Shown: in pieces, positions 11,403-20,412 of the stretch
How positions within the stretch are numbered: the stretch's first letter is position 1
How the letters are laid out: each line of letters opens with the position of its first letter
Source of the DNA: Corynebacterium fournieri
GTDB taxonomy: Bacteria > Actinomycetota > Actinomycetes > Mycobacteriales > Mycobacteriaceae
Assembly: GCF_030408775.1 (NCBI RefSeq)
Contig: NZ_CP047210.1
Location: forward strand, 1,426,001-1,490,000
Direction of reading: 5' to 3'
DNA length: 64,000 nt
Translations under genes and position numbers: made by a program
Notes under the pieces: generated by a model
Told to the model about the DNA's origin: nothing
Databases searched by the model: none
What the model saw: the letters and a program-made list of their open reading frames with translations, nothing else

Positions 11403-12233
11403 GTGAAGAAACTCCTCCTGCTTCCCGCCGCCGCGCTTTTGCTCACCAGCTGCACCGTGATGGACATCGTTGGCCCGCGAGCCAATGGTGAGGTGATGGC
11501 GCTTGCGAAGCAGGCCTCCGCCGACTGGGTCTTCGGCGACCCGGCCAGCGAGCAGTGGCGCGAACTGCGCAAAGCGCAAGGCGATGAGCTGCAAAACGAG
11601 GCGCGGAGGTTGTGCGGCCTCGACACCGCCGGCAACACGCCTGCCTCGTGCGACGTTGCTTACGGCGACACGGACCTGCCCGCCGCGTCGAACGCGGACG
11701 CGCTGCTCGAGCGCACCGTCGCAGCTGCTGACAAGGTTCCCTCCGAAACCGTCGACCTCGTCGTCGCCCAGGCTATCGACGCACTCGCGCTCTCCCCCGT
11801 CGACCTCGATGCCCTGACCGATCCTGCTTCGGATGCAGTGACAGTCCCAGTGGCAGACCCCGCTGACGCCGAAGCTGTGCGCGACATGCTCGCCCGCGAA
11901 AACGCTGTCGACTACGGGCTCGGCATCGCTCTTGCATACGCCGGCCCCGAACTGCGCGAGCGCATCGGCATCCTGCGCAAGGCCTGCCACGAGCGCACCG
12001 CTGTACTGTCCCAGCTACTGGATACCGCTGACGGGGAGGCGAAGGTTCCGGCCAGCGGGTACGAATTCGCCGACGGCTACGCCGAGCCGGCAGATGCCGA
12101 AGAGGCCGCCCAGCTGGTCAAAACCATGCAGAGCGACCTGGTCAAACAGTGGCGCTACCAGGCCGCCCACGCCGAATCTGCGCAGTGGCGCGAGAACGCA
12201 ATACGCCTCGCGGCCCAGGCGCAGCGCGCGTAG
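11403..12233 (+). CDS. Putative lipoprotein with ferritin-like DUF4439-type domain
   Basis: A 276-aa exported protein of unknown function. The GTG at 11403 gives a classic lipoprotein signal: VKKLL, a hydrophobic core and the lipobox LTSC with Cys17. The C-terminal ~130 residues (from AVDYGLGIALAYAGPELRERIGIL) form helices with Tyr, Glu and His spacing similar to the ferritin-like DUF4439 domain of actinobacterial secreted proteins; the assignment is tentative. It is divergent from rimP, and a leaderless -10 supports the chosen start. Confidence 0.72.
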   Translation: MKKLLLLPAAALLLTSCTVMDIVGPRANGEVMALAKQASADWVFGDPASEQWRELRKAQGDELQNEARRLCGLDTAGNTPASCDVAYGDTDLPAASNADALLERTVAAADKVPSETVDLVVAQAIDALALSPVDLDALTDPASDAVTVPVADPADAEAVRDMLARENAVDYGLGIALAYAGPELRERIGILRKACHERTAVLSQLLDTADGEAKVPASGYEFADGYAEPADAEEAAQLVKTMQSDLVKQWRYQAAHAESAQWRENAIRLAAQAQRA

Positions 12234-12248
12234 GCGGCGCCGGCTTTC

Positions 12249-14027
12249 TTAGCCGCGGACGAGCTCCTGCACCTTCGCCACGATCTCGTCGGCCGGTACC
12301 TCCAAGGTCTCGCCGCCGCGGATGCGCAGCTCCACAATGCCGTCTTTAAACGAGCGGCCCAGGATGACGATGAACGGCATGCCCAGCAGCTCGGCGTCCT
12401 TGAACTTCACGCCCGGGGAAACCTTGGGGCGGTCGTCGAAAAGCACCTCGAGGCCCGCGTCGGACAGCTCGGCGGTGATGCGGTCGCCCGCCTCGAGCGC
12501 CGCCGCATCCTTGTTCGCCACCGCAACGTGCACCTGGTACGGGGCGATCTCCACCGGCCAGATCAGCCCCTTGTCGTCGTGGCGCTGCTCTGCAACCACG
12601 GCGAGCATGCGGGAGATGCCGATGCCGTAGGAGCCCATCGTGGGCACGGCGCGCTTGCCGTTTTCGTCCAGGATCTGCACGTCCATCGCCTCGGTGTACT
12701 TGCGTCCGAGCTGGAAGATGTGGCCCAGCTCGATGCCGCGGGCGAGCTCCACGGTGCCGTTGCCGGACGGCGACGGGTCGCCTGCCTTGATCTCGGCGGC
12801 CTCGATGGTGCCGTCGACGGTGAAGTCGCGGCCGGCGACAAGGCCCACCACGTGCCGCTGCGGGGCGTCGGCGCCGGTGATCCAGGCGGTGCCGTCGACC
12901 ACGCGCGGATCTGCAAGCAGCCGCACACCGTTGGCCTGCAGCGCACGCGGACCGACGTAACCCTTGACCAGGAAATCGTTCTTTGCAAAGTCCTCGTCGC
13001 TGGCCAGCTCGAAGGTGGCCGGCTCTAGCGAGGCCTCGAGGCGCTTTTCGTCCAGTTCACGGTCACCCGGGATGAGTACGCCCACCAGCTGCGGGCCGAC
13101 CGGCTCACCGTTGTCATCCACTGCACGCGGGTCGTCGACTTTGACCATCATGCACTTGAGGGTGTCGGCGGCTTCGGCGGAACGCCCGTCGACAAGCACA
13201 CCTGCGCCCTGCGCCCACTCCACGAGCGCAGCGATGGTCTCGGACGACGGTGTGTCGTGCTCGACGGCCTCGGGCAGCCCGTCGAACGCGCGCGGTGCCG
13301 GTGCCACCGTGGTCACTGCCTCCACGTTGGCGGCGTAATCGCCCGCCGTGGAGATGACAAAGGTGTCCTCGCCGTTGTCGGAGTAGGCCAAAAATTCCTC
13401 GGACGCGGAGCCGCCCATCGCGCCGGAGGTGGCCTTGCAAATCTCGTAGCGTAGGCCCACACGGTCGAAGATGCGCTGGTAGGCAGCGCGGTGGTTGGCG
13501 TAGGACTGCTCCAGGCCCTCATCCGACATGTCGAAGGAGTAGCTGTCTTTCATTACAAACTCGCGCCCGCGCAGTATGCCAGCGCGCGGACGCGCCTCGT
13601 CGCGGTACTTGGTCTGAATCTGGTACAGCGTGACCGGGAAATCCTTGTAGGAGGAATAGAGGTCCTTGACCGCGGTGGTGAACATCTCCTCGTGCGTCGG
13701 CCCGAGCAGCATGTCCGCGCCCTTGCGGTCCTTGAGGCGGAACAGGTCGTCGCCGTACTCGGCCCAACGGTTGGTTGCCTCGTAGGGCTCGCGCGGCAAC
13801 AGCGCCGGGAAGAGCAGCTCCTGGCCGCCCATCGCGTCCATCTCCTCACGCACCACACCCTCAATCTTGCGCAGCGCGCGCAGGCCAAGCGGCAGCCAGG
13901 AGTACACGCCGGGCGCGGCGCGGCGCACATAACCCGCGCGCACCAGCAGCTTGTGGCTGGGCACTTCAGCATCGGCAGGGTCTTCGCGCAAGGTGCGCAG
14001 GAACAGCGTGGACAGGCGTGTAATCAT
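12249..14027 (-). CDS. proS: Prolyl-tRNA synthetase
   Basis: Charges tRNA-Pro. The 592-aa class II synthetase is of the bacterial long form with an editing (INS) insertion: motif 2 region [28 protein letters not shown], motif 3 [13 protein letters not shown] and the C-terminal anticodon-binding domain. The ATG at 14027 is chosen because [15 protein letters not shown] matches the usual N-terminus and TAAACT sits 8 nt upstream. The gene is convergent with the lipoprotein gene and divergent from yaaA. Confidence 0.96.
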   Translation of the reverse strand: MITRLSTLFLRTLREDPADAEVPSHKLLVRAGYVRRAAPGVYSWLPLGLRALRKIEGVVREEMDAMGGQELLFPALLPREPYEATNRWAEYGDDLFRLKDRKGADMLLGPTHEEMFTTAVKDLYSSYKDFPVTLYQIQTKYRDEARPRAGILRGREFVMKDSYSFDMSDEGLEQSYANHRAAYQRIFDRVGLRYEICKATSGAMGGSASEEFLAYSDNGEDTFVISTAGDYAANVEAVTTVAPAPRAFDGLPEAVEHDTPSSETIAALVEWAQGAGVLVDGRSAEAADTLKCMMVKVDDPRAVDDNGEPVGPQLVGVLIPGDRELDEKRLEASLEPATFELASDEDFAKNDFLVKGYVGPRALQANGVRLLADPRVVDGTAWITGADAPQRHVVGLVAGRDFTVDGTIEAAEIKAGDPSPSGNGTVELARGIELGHIFQLGRKYTEAMDVQILDENGKRAVPTMGSYGIGISRMLAVVAEQRHDDKGLIWPVEIAPYQVHVAVANKDAAALEAGDRITAELSDAGLEVLFDDRPKVSPGVKFKDAELLGMPFIVILGRSFKDGIVELRIRGGETLEVPADEIVAKVQELVRG

Positions 14028-14035
14028 GGTTTGGC

Positions 14036-14041
14036 AGTTTA
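14036..14041 (-). promoter_or_regulatory. Putative -10 of proS (leaderless)
   Basis: TAAACT on the minus strand, 8 nt before the proS ATG, facing the yaaA -10 four bases away. Confidence 0.55.
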
Positions 14042-14045
14042 CCGC

Positions 14046-14051
14046 TAGGGT
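14046..14051 (+). promoter_or_regulatory. Putative -10 of yaaA (leaderless)
   Basis: TAGGGT followed by 7 nt and the yaaA ATG at 14059. Confidence 0.6.
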
Positions 14052-14058
14052 TTTGCGC

Positions 14059-14745
14059 ATGCTGATCGTGCTCCCGCCATCTGAGACCAAAGCACCCGGC
14101 GGCACAACCGCCCCGATGGAACTGTCGTTTTCTTCGCTGGATCCGGTGCGCACGTTGCTTCTCGACGAGCTCACGCACACCCCCGTCAACACCATGATGT
14201 CCGAGCTGAAAATCCCCGCCGGCAAGCGCCAAGAGGCCGAGGAGAACCTGGCGCTGCGCACGGCGCCGGTCATGCCCGCGATCCAGCGCTACACCGGCGT
14301 GCTCTACGACGCGCTCGACGCGGCCACGCTGCCCGCGGACGCCCTGCCCCGCCTTGCCGTGGGATCGGCGTTGTTCGGGCTGGTTCGCGCCGGGGATCTC
14401 ATCCCCCGCTACCGCGTCTCCGGCGGCTCCAAGCTGGGCGGGACAACGATGAAGGCGTGGTGGGGCTCGGCCGTGACGGAAGCGTTGGCCGAGCAGGACT
14501 TCGTGGTGGACATGCGCTCCGGCGCCTACCAGCAGCTCGGCCCTGTGCCGGGCGCGGTGACGGTGCGCGTGGAACAGGCAGTCACGGGCAAGGTGGTCAG
14601 CCACTTCAACAAGAAGTACAAGGGCGAGTTGGCCAAAGCGCTGGCGCCACATCTCGCCGCGTGCGCCGAAGACGTCGCCGACATTGCCGCCGCTGCCAGC
14701 TTCAACGTTGCCCTCAACGGCACGCTGCTGACCATGCGCGTGTGA
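14059..14745 (+). CDS. yaaA: Peroxide stress protein YaaA family (UPF0246/DUF328)
   Basis: A 228-aa protein beginning [14 protein letters not shown], the diagnostic N-terminal block of YaaA. It also has [46 protein letters not shown] and [11 protein letters not shown] in the family order. In E. coli YaaA limits damage from hydrogen peroxide by lowering free iron and binds DNA; whether the actinobacterial form does the same is not known. The ATG at 14059 is fixed by the -10 seven bases upstream. It is divergent from proS. Confidence 0.9.
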   Translation: MLIVLPPSETKAPGGTTAPMELSFSSLDPVRTLLLDELTHTPVNTMMSELKIPAGKRQEAEENLALRTAPVMPAIQRYTGVLYDALDAATLPADALPRLAVGSALFGLVRAGDLIPRYRVSGGSKLGGTTMKAWWGSAVTEALAEQDFVVDMRSGAYQQLGPVPGAVTVRVEQAVTGKVVSHFNKKYKGELAKALAPHLAACAEDVADIAAAASFNVALNGTLLTMRV

Positions 14746-14766
14746 GGCGGATACAGCGGAGACGGA

Positions 14767-14772
14767 TACAGT
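14767..14772 (+). promoter_or_regulatory. Putative -10 of the DUF1648 gene (leaderless)
   Basis: TACAGT followed by 7 nt and the ATG at 14780. This favours the ATG over the GTG at 14771, which overlaps the hexamer. Confidence 0.55.
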
Positions 14773-14779
14773 GACAGCC

Positions 14780-15505
14780 ATGCCCTCCCACTACCGCCGT
14801 TACGCCGCGACCGCGCTCATCTACGCAGCCGGGTTCGCGTACATCTTGCTGCGCTGGGACACCATCCCCGACCCGGTGCCGGTGCACGTCGGCCCCACCG
14901 GCGAGGCGGACGGGTTCGCGGCAAAGACGCTGCTCAGCACTACGGTGCTGATGGTCGTCGGCATTATCATCTCGGCGGCGTTGCCGCTGTGTCTGCCGCC
15001 ACGGGCGCTTGCCCGGCGCACCGTCGATGTCCCGAACGAAGATACGCTGCCGTTTTCGGAGACGGCGGCCCGGCGCGTCGAGAAGCTTTGTCACGCCACC
15101 GCAGACGTGATGTCCAAGATCATCCTCGCGCTGGCCGCACTGTTCGCGGTGACGAACATCTCCTTGGTGGTGCCGGATGCCGCCCTCCCGTTTTGGCTGG
15201 AGCTCGCGATGTGGATCGGCTTCATCGTTTATACGGTGGTTGTCGCGCTGCGTGTGACCTCCGCCCAAGACGGCCTCGAACCCGATGCGGATGAACAGGC
15301 CCGCAACGTTCAGCTGCGCTACCAAGGGGGCATGGGCACGTACTCAGCGCCTCACGACCCGATGGTGGCGGCAGTGCTGCCGTCGAACCCGGGCAAGATC
15401 GCGGTGAACACCGCTCACGCGCCGGGCAAGCATTACCTGCGTCGCATGGCCCTCGGCGTGGTGGTGATCGTGGTTGCGTGCGTGGCCGTCGCGATCGCGG
15501 TGTAG
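14780..15505 (+). CDS. DUF1648 domain membrane protein
   Basis: A 241-aa membrane protein with an N-terminal DUF1648 segment: a first transmembrane helix followed by LLRWDTIPDPVPVHVGPTGEADGFAAK, the same layout as the SdpI immunity-protein N-terminus. About five hydrophobic segments follow, the last at the C-terminus (VVVIVVACVAVAIAV). The function is unknown; the short proteins of this group are often regulators or immunity factors. It could share a transcript with yaaA (34 bp downstream) but appears to have its own leaderless promoter. Confidence 0.8.
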   Translation: MPSHYRRYAATALIYAAGFAYILLRWDTIPDPVPVHVGPTGEADGFAAKTLLSTTVLMVVGIIISAALPLCLPPRALARRTVDVPNEDTLPFSETAARRVEKLCHATADVMSKIILALAALFAVTNISLVVPDAALPFWLELAMWIGFIVYTVVVALRVTSAQDGLEPDADEQARNVQLRYQGGMGTYSAPHDPMVAAVLPSNPGKIAVNTAHAPGKHYLRRMALGVVVIVVACVAVAIAV

Positions 15506-15530
15506 CTCACGCGTGCCACCGCCGCGAAGA

Positions 15531-15580
15531 TATCGATTTATCGGTTTATCGGCTCCGGGCACTTTATCGGTTTATCGGTT
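15531..15580 (+). repeat. Four TTTATCGG octamers in two tandem pairs
   Basis: Perfect TTTATCGG at 15537-15544 and 15545-15552, then a 10-bp spacer, then 15563-15570 and 15571-15578. A partial copy (TATCGA) starts at 15531. The array ends 4 bp before the -10 hexamer of the downstream ATPase gene, so it covers the -35/spacer zone and looks like an operator. Confidence 0.85.
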
Positions 15581-15584
15581 GCGC

Positions 15585-15590
15585 TAGGCT
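15585..15590 (+). promoter_or_regulatory. Putative -10 of the ATPase gene (leaderless)
   Basis: TAGGCT followed by 7 nt and the ATG at 15598, directly downstream of the TTTATCGG array. Confidence 0.6.
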
Positions 15591-15597
15591 GAGCGGC

Positions 15598-16719
15598 ATG
15601 AACAACCCGTTTCGTCCGACGTTCGGGGCCAGCCCACTGGTCTGGGCCGGCCGCGCCACTGTGCTCACCGATTTCGAACGCGCGATCACAGGCGCCGCAG
15701 GCAACCCGGACCGGTCGATTCTGATCTCCGGGTCCAGGGGTATCGGCAAAACCGTGCTGCTGACCGAGCTCGAGGACATCGCGGCACGGCAGGGGTGGCT
15801 CGTGCTGCGCGCATCGGCCAGAGAGAAGATCACGCAATCCCTCATCGAGTCCGCGATCCCGGAAGCCATCAACCGCCTCGCACCTCCGCAGCGCCGCCGC
15901 ATCACCGGAGTATCGGTCGCCGGCATCGGGTCGGTGCGCACCGACATGGAATCCAACGATCCCGTCCCCCGGCTGACCACACAGCTGCGCGAACTCATCT
16001 CGCACCTGCGCGGCACGGGTGTGCTCATCACCATCGACGAGGTGCAGGACGCCTCCCCGGAGGACCTCACCCAGGTCGCCGTGGCCTACCAAGACCTGGT
16101 GCGCGACGACTTACCCGTGGCCGTGGCCATGGCGGGCCTGACGCACGGCATCAACGCGCTGCTGGATTTGCCCGGCGCGACATTCCTGCGCCGCGCCCGC
16201 CACTACGAGCTTGGGCCGCTCACGCTTGAAGACGCCCACAGTGCGCTCGCGGAAACCGCCCAAGACGGCGGCAGGCCTTTCGACGACGCCCGGCGCGCCG
16301 CCGAGTTCACCAAGGGCTACCCGTATCTCGTGCAGCTGGTCGGCTTCCTGTCCTGGGAGGCGGCGGACGAACTCGTGCTGGAGCGCATCGACGCCCACGC
16401 TGTCTCTACTGCGATCCCGCGCACGCTCGAACGCCTCGGCGTGCAGGTACACCAGCCTGCGATCCGCGACGTTCCCGCACGGCAAATGGACTACCTGCAG
16501 GCCATGGCCGCCATCGAAAACGAAACAGGCTTAGGCGAGATTGCCACCTCGGCGCTGGCGGAGCACCTTGGCCGCCCAGCCACGTCGCTTTCCGATATCC
16601 GGGCCCGGCTCATTGAGCGTGACTTGATCACACCCGCCGGCTGGGGCGTGGTCGAGTTCGCGCAGCCCTACCTCGGCCAATACCTGCTGGATCGGGGCCG
16701 GCCGCAGCGGATCAGCTAG
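15598..16719 (+). CDS. Orphan AAA/STAND-type ATPase with C-terminal winged-helix-like domain
   Basis: A 373-aa protein related to the archaeal-type ATPase (ORC/STAND-like) group. The Walker A motif is GSRGIGKT (about residues 42-49), Walker B LITIDEVQD, a sensor-1-like AMAGLTHG follows, and then a four-helix lid. The last ~80 residues (MDYLQAMAAIENETG to GVVEFAQPYLGQYLL) read like a winged helix with a terminal beta hairpin, suggesting DNA or partner binding. No recognised partner gene adjoins it. The promoter carries four TTTATCGG repeats, suggesting autoregulation. The biological role is unknown. Confidence 0.8.
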   Translation: MNNPFRPTFGASPLVWAGRATVLTDFERAITGAAGNPDRSILISGSRGIGKTVLLTELEDIAARQGWLVLRASAREKITQSLIESAIPEAINRLAPPQRRRITGVSVAGIGSVRTDMESNDPVPRLTTQLRELISHLRGTGVLITIDEVQDASPEDLTQVAVAYQDLVRDDLPVAVAMAGLTHGINALLDLPGATFLRRARHYELGPLTLEDAHSALAETAQDGGRPFDDARRAAEFTKGYPYLVQLVGFLSWEAADELVLERIDAHAVSTAIPRTLERLGVQVHQPAIRDVPARQMDYLQAMAAIENETGLGEIATSALAEHLGRPATSLSDIRARLIERDLITPAGWGVVEFAQPYLGQYLLDRGRPQRIS

Positions 16720-16764
16720 CCCTCAGCCTGCTGCGGTGAGGCGTTTTGCCAAATGCGGGAAACC

Positions 16765-16770
16765 TATACT
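16765..16770 (+). promoter_or_regulatory. Putative -10 of the secreted nuclease gene (leaderless)
   Basis: TATACT followed by 6 nt and the GTG at 16777. Confidence 0.6.
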
Positions 16771-16776
16771 GGGCGG

Positions 16777-17856
16777 GTGAAAAAACTTGTAGCCCTCATT
16801 GTCGCCTGCGCCGTTGCGTGGGGCGGCGTTCAGCTTGTTTCGGGCGGGGATGAGGATGTGACGGTGCAACGCATCGTCGACGGCGACACATTGGATGCTT
16901 CGGTTGCACGGGAGACGGTGCGTATCCGGTTGCTCAACATCGATACCCCTGAGCTCGGGCACGACGGCAATCCCAGCGAATGCTACGCCGAGGAGGCTAA
17001 GCAGCGCTTGGAAGCGCTAGTCCCGCCCGGTGCAAAGATCCACCTGGAGTACGACGTGGAGCGCACGGACAAGTACGGCCGTACCTTGGCCGGGGTTTTT
17101 CGAGATGACACCTTCGTCAACGAGCAGCTCGCGAGCGAAGGGCTGGCGCGCGCAATTTTGGTCGAGCCGAACTCCCGCTTCTTTGAGAGGATCCGGGCGG
17201 CGGAGCAAGCGCCCCGTAACGCGGGATCCAAGATCTTTGCGGCGAGCGCTGATTGCTTTGCCGCTGACCGTGAGCTGCAAGCCGACTTCGACGAGCTTGA
17301 TCGGGAGGACCGCACCATACGCTCCCTCGACCTCAATGACCCCGGTTCCGTGGCTGCGGCCCGAAAGCATCTCGGCACCATCGACCGTGTACTGCGCAGA
17401 GTGCGGACGAGCACCAGCAGCAACGACTTCTTCTACACAGATGACATGGCGCGCTTCCTCGACGACGTTGAACGACGTGCCGGTGCTGCTGCCACGCAGG
17501 TCGACGACACCGAGGCACGAGCCCGGCAAGCCGAAGCTGAGCGCGAAGCGGCCCGAAGAGCCGAAGCTGAGCGCGAAACAGCCCGACGAGCCGAAGCCGA
17601 GCGCGAAGCGGCCCGACAAGCCGAAGCTGAGCGCGAAGCAGCTAGACGCATGCAGGAAGCACAGGACCGTGAGCGCGAGCGGCTGCGCAGCGAACAGGAG
17701 CAGCAAGTCCCGGTTCCCGCCGCCCCGCCTGCGCCCTCCTCAGACAAATACACGGGCTGCCGCGCCTACGGAGGTAACTACGCCCTCAACAACGTGGACA
17801 AAAACGGGCGCCGGTACGCGAAGATCGACTGCGCTTCAAAGGTCCAAATCGGCTAA
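16777..17856 (+). CDS. Secreted thermonuclease-like (SNase) protein with coiled coil and Cys-containing tail
   Basis: A 359-aa exported protein. The GTG start gives a signal or anchor peptide (VKKLVALIVACAVAWGG). The SNase domain (about residues 25-150) shows VDGDTLDA, RIRLLNIDTPE and DKYGRTLA, including the Asp/Arg pairs of the staphylococcal nuclease active site. A helical linker follows, then four exact 10-residue repeats (AEAEREAARR type) forming a charged coiled coil, a Pro-rich spacer and a C-terminal YTGCRAYGGNY...KIDC domain with two cysteines. The tail resembles small extracellular modules appended to actinobacterial nucleases; its function is unknown. It probably degrades extracellular nucleic acid. 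Confidence 0.82.
   Translation: MKKLVALIVACAVAWGGVQLVSGGDEDVTVQRIVDGDTLDASVARETVRIRLLNIDTPELGHDGNPSECYAEEAKQRLEALVPPGAKIHLEYDVERTDKYGRTLAGVFRDDTFVNEQLASEGLARAILVEPNSRFFERIRAAEQAPRNAGSKIFAASADCFAADRELQADFDELDREDRTIRSLDLNDPGSVAAARKHLGTIDRVLRRVRTSTSSNDFFYTDDMARFLDDVERRAGAAATQVDDTEARARQAEAEREAARRAEAERETARRAEAEREAARQAEAEREAARRMQEAQDRERERLRSEQEQQVPVPAAPPAPSSDKYTGCRAYGGNYALNNVDKNGRRYAKIDCASKVQIG
17521..17640 (+). repeat. Four 30-bp tandem repeats in the nuclease gene
   Basis: Units at 17521-17550, 17551-17580, 17581-17610 and 17611-17640 share about 26-29 of 30 bases. Each encodes one 10-residue Ala/Glu/Arg coiled-coil unit. Confidence 0.9.
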
Positions 17857-17874
17857 AGCCTGCTCGTTTCGGGG

Positions 17875-17880
17875 TACCGT
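17875..17880 (+). promoter_or_regulatory. Putative -10 of the sirtuin gene (leaderless)
   Basis: TACCGT followed by 7 nt and the ATG at 17888. Confidence 0.5.
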
Positions 17881-17887
17881 CGCAGCC

Positions 17888-18625
17888 ATGTCCTCCCACA
17901 CCACCATCGACACAGCCCGCGCGCTTCTCGCCGACGCTTCCCACATCGAGGTCTTCACCGGCGCTGGCATGAGCGCCGACAGTGGCATCGCCACCTACCG
18001 CGACGCCCAGACCGGCCTGTGGGAGAACGTGGACCCGCAGGACATGGCGTCCATCGACGCGTGGCACAACGACCCGGATACCATGTTTGCGTGGTACCTC
18101 TGGCGCGCGCACCTCGCGCAGCAGGCGGAGCCGAACGCGGGCCACGTTGCCGTCGCTAAGTCGCCGAAGACTACGGTGACCACCCAAAACATCGACAACC
18201 TCCACGAGCGCGCAGGCAGCAAGAAGGTCGTCCACCTGCATGGCTCGCTGTTCGACTTTCGCTGCTCGCTTTGCGACGAGAACTTCGCCCAACCCATCGA
18301 CCTCCCCAAAGAACCCGTGGCGGCAATCACTCCCCCGGCCTGCCCGGTCTGCGGTGGCTCCGTGCGCCCAGGCGTGGTCTGGTTCGGCGAGGCCCTGCCG
18401 GAAGCCGAGTGGAAAGAGGCGGAGCGTCGCATGCGCACCGCCGACGCGCTGGTGATCGTGGGCACGTCCGGGGTGGTCTACCCCGCCGCCGGCCTGCCAC
18501 TAATGGCACATGCCCGCGAAATCCCCATCATCGAGGTCACCCCGATGCGCACGGATCTGTCCCACCTGGCCGACGTGGTCGTTGAGGACACCGCCGCCAA
18601 CGCCCTGCCTGCCCTCTTGGGCTAG
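17888..18625 (+). CDS. NAD-dependent protein deacylase (Sir2 family)
   Basis: A 245-aa sirtuin that removes acyl groups from lysine using NAD+. It has the NAD-binding GAGMSADSGIATYRD, TQNIDNLHERAG, the catalytic His in VHLHGS, a zinc finger CSLC...CPVC and the GTSGVVYPAA loop. The usual Ile-Ser-Ala-Glu of GAGISAESG is MSADS here, a conservative change. Its TAG stop shares a CTAG with the stop of the convergent methyltransferase gene. Confidence 0.93.
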   Translation: MSSHTTIDTARALLADASHIEVFTGAGMSADSGIATYRDAQTGLWENVDPQDMASIDAWHNDPDTMFAWYLWRAHLAQQAEPNAGHVAVAKSPKTTVTTQNIDNLHERAGSKKVVHLHGSLFDFRCSLCDENFAQPIDLPKEPVAAITPPACPVCGGSVRPGVVWFGEALPEAEWKEAERRMRTADALVIVGTSGVVYPAAGLPLMAHAREIPIIEVTPMRTDLSHLADVVVEDTAANALPALLG

Positions 18626-19662
18626 CGCGTTGCCCGAAGCACCGTGAAGGTTGTATCCCGCGTGACCTGGTCCACGGATGCGAATCTGCGCTCCACCTCG
18701 CCGCGGTAGCGCAGATGCGAATTGTGCACCAAATACAGCGCACCGCCGGGTGCAAGCAGACGCACGGAGGCGTCAAGGAGGTGCTGCACGAGGGTGGCGT
18801 CGACGGTGGTGCCGTCGTGGAACGGCGGGTTCAGCGCAATCGTGTCGAAGGACGCATCCGGCAAGCGTGAGCCGGCGTCGTCCCACGTCGCCTCCAGCCC
18901 GATGGCGCGCGCGGAAATTACCGCGTCCGCGTCCGCGTCCGTAGCCACCCCGCCCATCCCCCGAGTGACCGAGCCGTTGCCGCAGCCCAGGTCGAGCAGG
19001 CGGCCGGGAGCGGCGGGCAGGCAGGAGCGAAGCAGCTGCCCACCCCGGTCCGGCTTTGCGCCGGAAAAGACTCCGCCGACGGCGACCAGGCCGTCACCTA
19101 GCGTTGACTCGTAGGCCACCTCGCGCGGGCCGGAAGCGACGAGGCAGCGAAACTTGCCGCGGCCGAGTGACGCTGAAACGTCGTCGAAGGACTCCTCCAA
19201 CACCGCGTTCATGCTGCGTGCGAGGTGCTTGTTATTCGCGCCGAGCACAACACGCACACCGTCGTAGCCCGCGCCTGCGATGGAGCGCGCCAGGTAGTCC
19301 AGCCGGGCCAGAGACTTGGGCATCTCCCCGATCGCCACGGCTGAACCAGTTGCCCCGGCCAAGAACTCGTCCAACCGCACGTCGCCCGCGATCTCGGCGC
19401 CCATTGCCGACGCCTTCCGGCTTCGCGCATAGTCCGAGTCCAGAAACACCACCGGCGCGCCCGTCGCCACCGCCGCGCGGGTGAGATCCAGCGTCAGGTC
19501 GTGGCAGATGAGCACCGTCTGCTGGTCCACCTCCCCCAACCCCTGGGAGCCAGACCCTGTCATCGGCCGATTTTGCGCCGTTCCCAGGGTTTGCCGCCCA
19601 GGGTGTGCAGCAGCGGCGGGCGCGACCGGAGCGCCGTCCCCGAAAGCGGTACCCCAGATCAA
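18622..19662 (-). CDS. RsmC/RlmG-like rRNA (guanine-N2) methyltransferase
   Basis: A class I SAM-dependent methyltransferase, 346 aa if it starts at the TTG at 19662. Motif I is LLDLGCGNGSVTRGM, and the catalytic motif is NPPFHDG, as in RsmC and RlmG, which methylate guanines of 16S and 23S rRNA. An N-terminal inactive-type domain (QTVLICHDL to MPKSLARLDYLA) precedes it, matching the two-domain architecture. The start is uncertain: an ATG at 19563 would give 313 aa. It lies immediately downstream of cobA and is probably cotranscribed. The exact target nucleotide is unknown. Confidence 0.82.
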   Translation of the reverse strand: MIWGTAFGDGAPVAPAAAAHPGRQTLGTAQNRPMTGSGSQGLGEVDQQTVLICHDLTLDLTRAAVATGAPVVFLDSDYARSRKASAMGAEIAGDVRLDEFLAGATGSAVAIGEMPKSLARLDYLARSIAGAGYDGVRVVLGANNKHLARSMNAVLEESFDDVSASLGRGKFRCLVASGPREVAYESTLGDGLVAVGGVFSGAKPDRGGQLLRSCLPAAPGRLLDLGCGNGSVTRGMGGVATDADADAVISARAIGLEATWDDAGSRLPDASFDTIALNPPFHDGTTVDATLVQHLLDASVRLLAPGGALYLVHNSHLRYRGEVERRFASVDQVTRDTTFTVLRATR

Positions 19663-19663
19663 G

Positions 19664-20404
19664 CTATCCAGCGTGCGCAAGGCCTGCGACCTCCCCCACC
19701 ACGTATACGGCCGGCGCCGCGACACTCTCGGCCTCCATCACGTCGGCCAAGCTCGCTGCGGTGGCGAAGTAGACCCGCTGCGAGTCCGTTTCGCCCTCCT
19801 GGATCACGGCGGCGGGCGTCGCCCCATCCATACCGGCCTCCACCAGCGCCGCGGTGATCGCGCGGACGTTGCGCACACCCATGACCACCACGATCGTTGC
19901 GCCGACTCGGGCAAGCGCTGCCCAGTCCACCAGCGACTTCTCGTGGCCGGGCGGCAAGTGCCCGGAGACCACCGCAAACCCGTGCGTGACCCCGCGTTGC
20001 GTCACCGGCACCCCAGCGGCCGCTGGCACGGACACCGCGGAAGTCACCCCGGGCACCACCGAGCACCCCAGCCCGGCAGCCGCGCACGCCTGCAGCTCCT
20101 CAAACCCGCGACCGAACACGTACGGGTCCCCGCCTTTGAGCCGCACCACGTGCTTGCCCGCGCGCGCGTACTCCACCAGCATCTCGTTGATGCGCTCCTG
20201 CGCGACCTGCTTCGCGTACGGCAGCTTGGCCACGTCCACGACCTCTTTGCCTCGCAGATCCAGAAACTGCTCCAACTCAGCCGCGGGCCCAAGGTGGTCG
20301 GCGAGGATGACATCGGCGGATTCGAGCGCGCGCAAACCACGAATGGTCAGCAGGTCCCACGCGCCTGGGCCGCCGCCTACGAGTGTGATGTGGCCGGTAG
20401 TCAT
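19664..20404 (-). CDS. cobA: Uroporphyrinogen-III C-methyltransferase (SUMT)
   Basis: Methylates uroporphyrinogen III at C2 and C7 to precorrin-2, the branch to siroheme and corrinoids. The 246-aa protein has LVGGGPGAWDLLTIRGLRAL at the N-terminus, RLKGGDPYVFGRG, VVPGVTSAVSVPA and GVPVTQRGV, all diagnostic of the SUMT family. It is a stand-alone methylase without the CysG dehydrogenase part. A TAAACT hexamer lies 8 nt before the ATG and overlaps the selO -10 on the other strand. Confidence 0.93.
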   Translation of the reverse strand: MTTGHITLVGGGPGAWDLLTIRGLRALESADVILADHLGPAAELEQFLDLRGKEVVDVAKLPYAKQVAQERINEMLVEYARAGKHVVRLKGGDPYVFGRGFEELQACAAAGLGCSVVPGVTSAVSVPAAAGVPVTQRGVTHGFAVVSGHLPPGHEKSLVDWAALARVGATIVVVMGVRNVRAITAALVEAGMDGATPAAVIQEGETDSQRVYFATAASLADVMEAESVAAPAVYVVGEVAGLAHAG

Positions 20405-20412
20405 AGCTCATC

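Noticed and set aside
14771-14779. GTG at 14771 as the start of the DUF1648 protein
   Set aside because: It lies inside the predicted -10 (14767-14772), whereas the ATG at 14780 is 7 nt from it, matching the other leaderless genes.
17521-17640. Short regular repeats as a possible CRISPR array
   Set aside because: The 30-bp units are directly adjacent without unique spacers and are in frame in a coding sequence.
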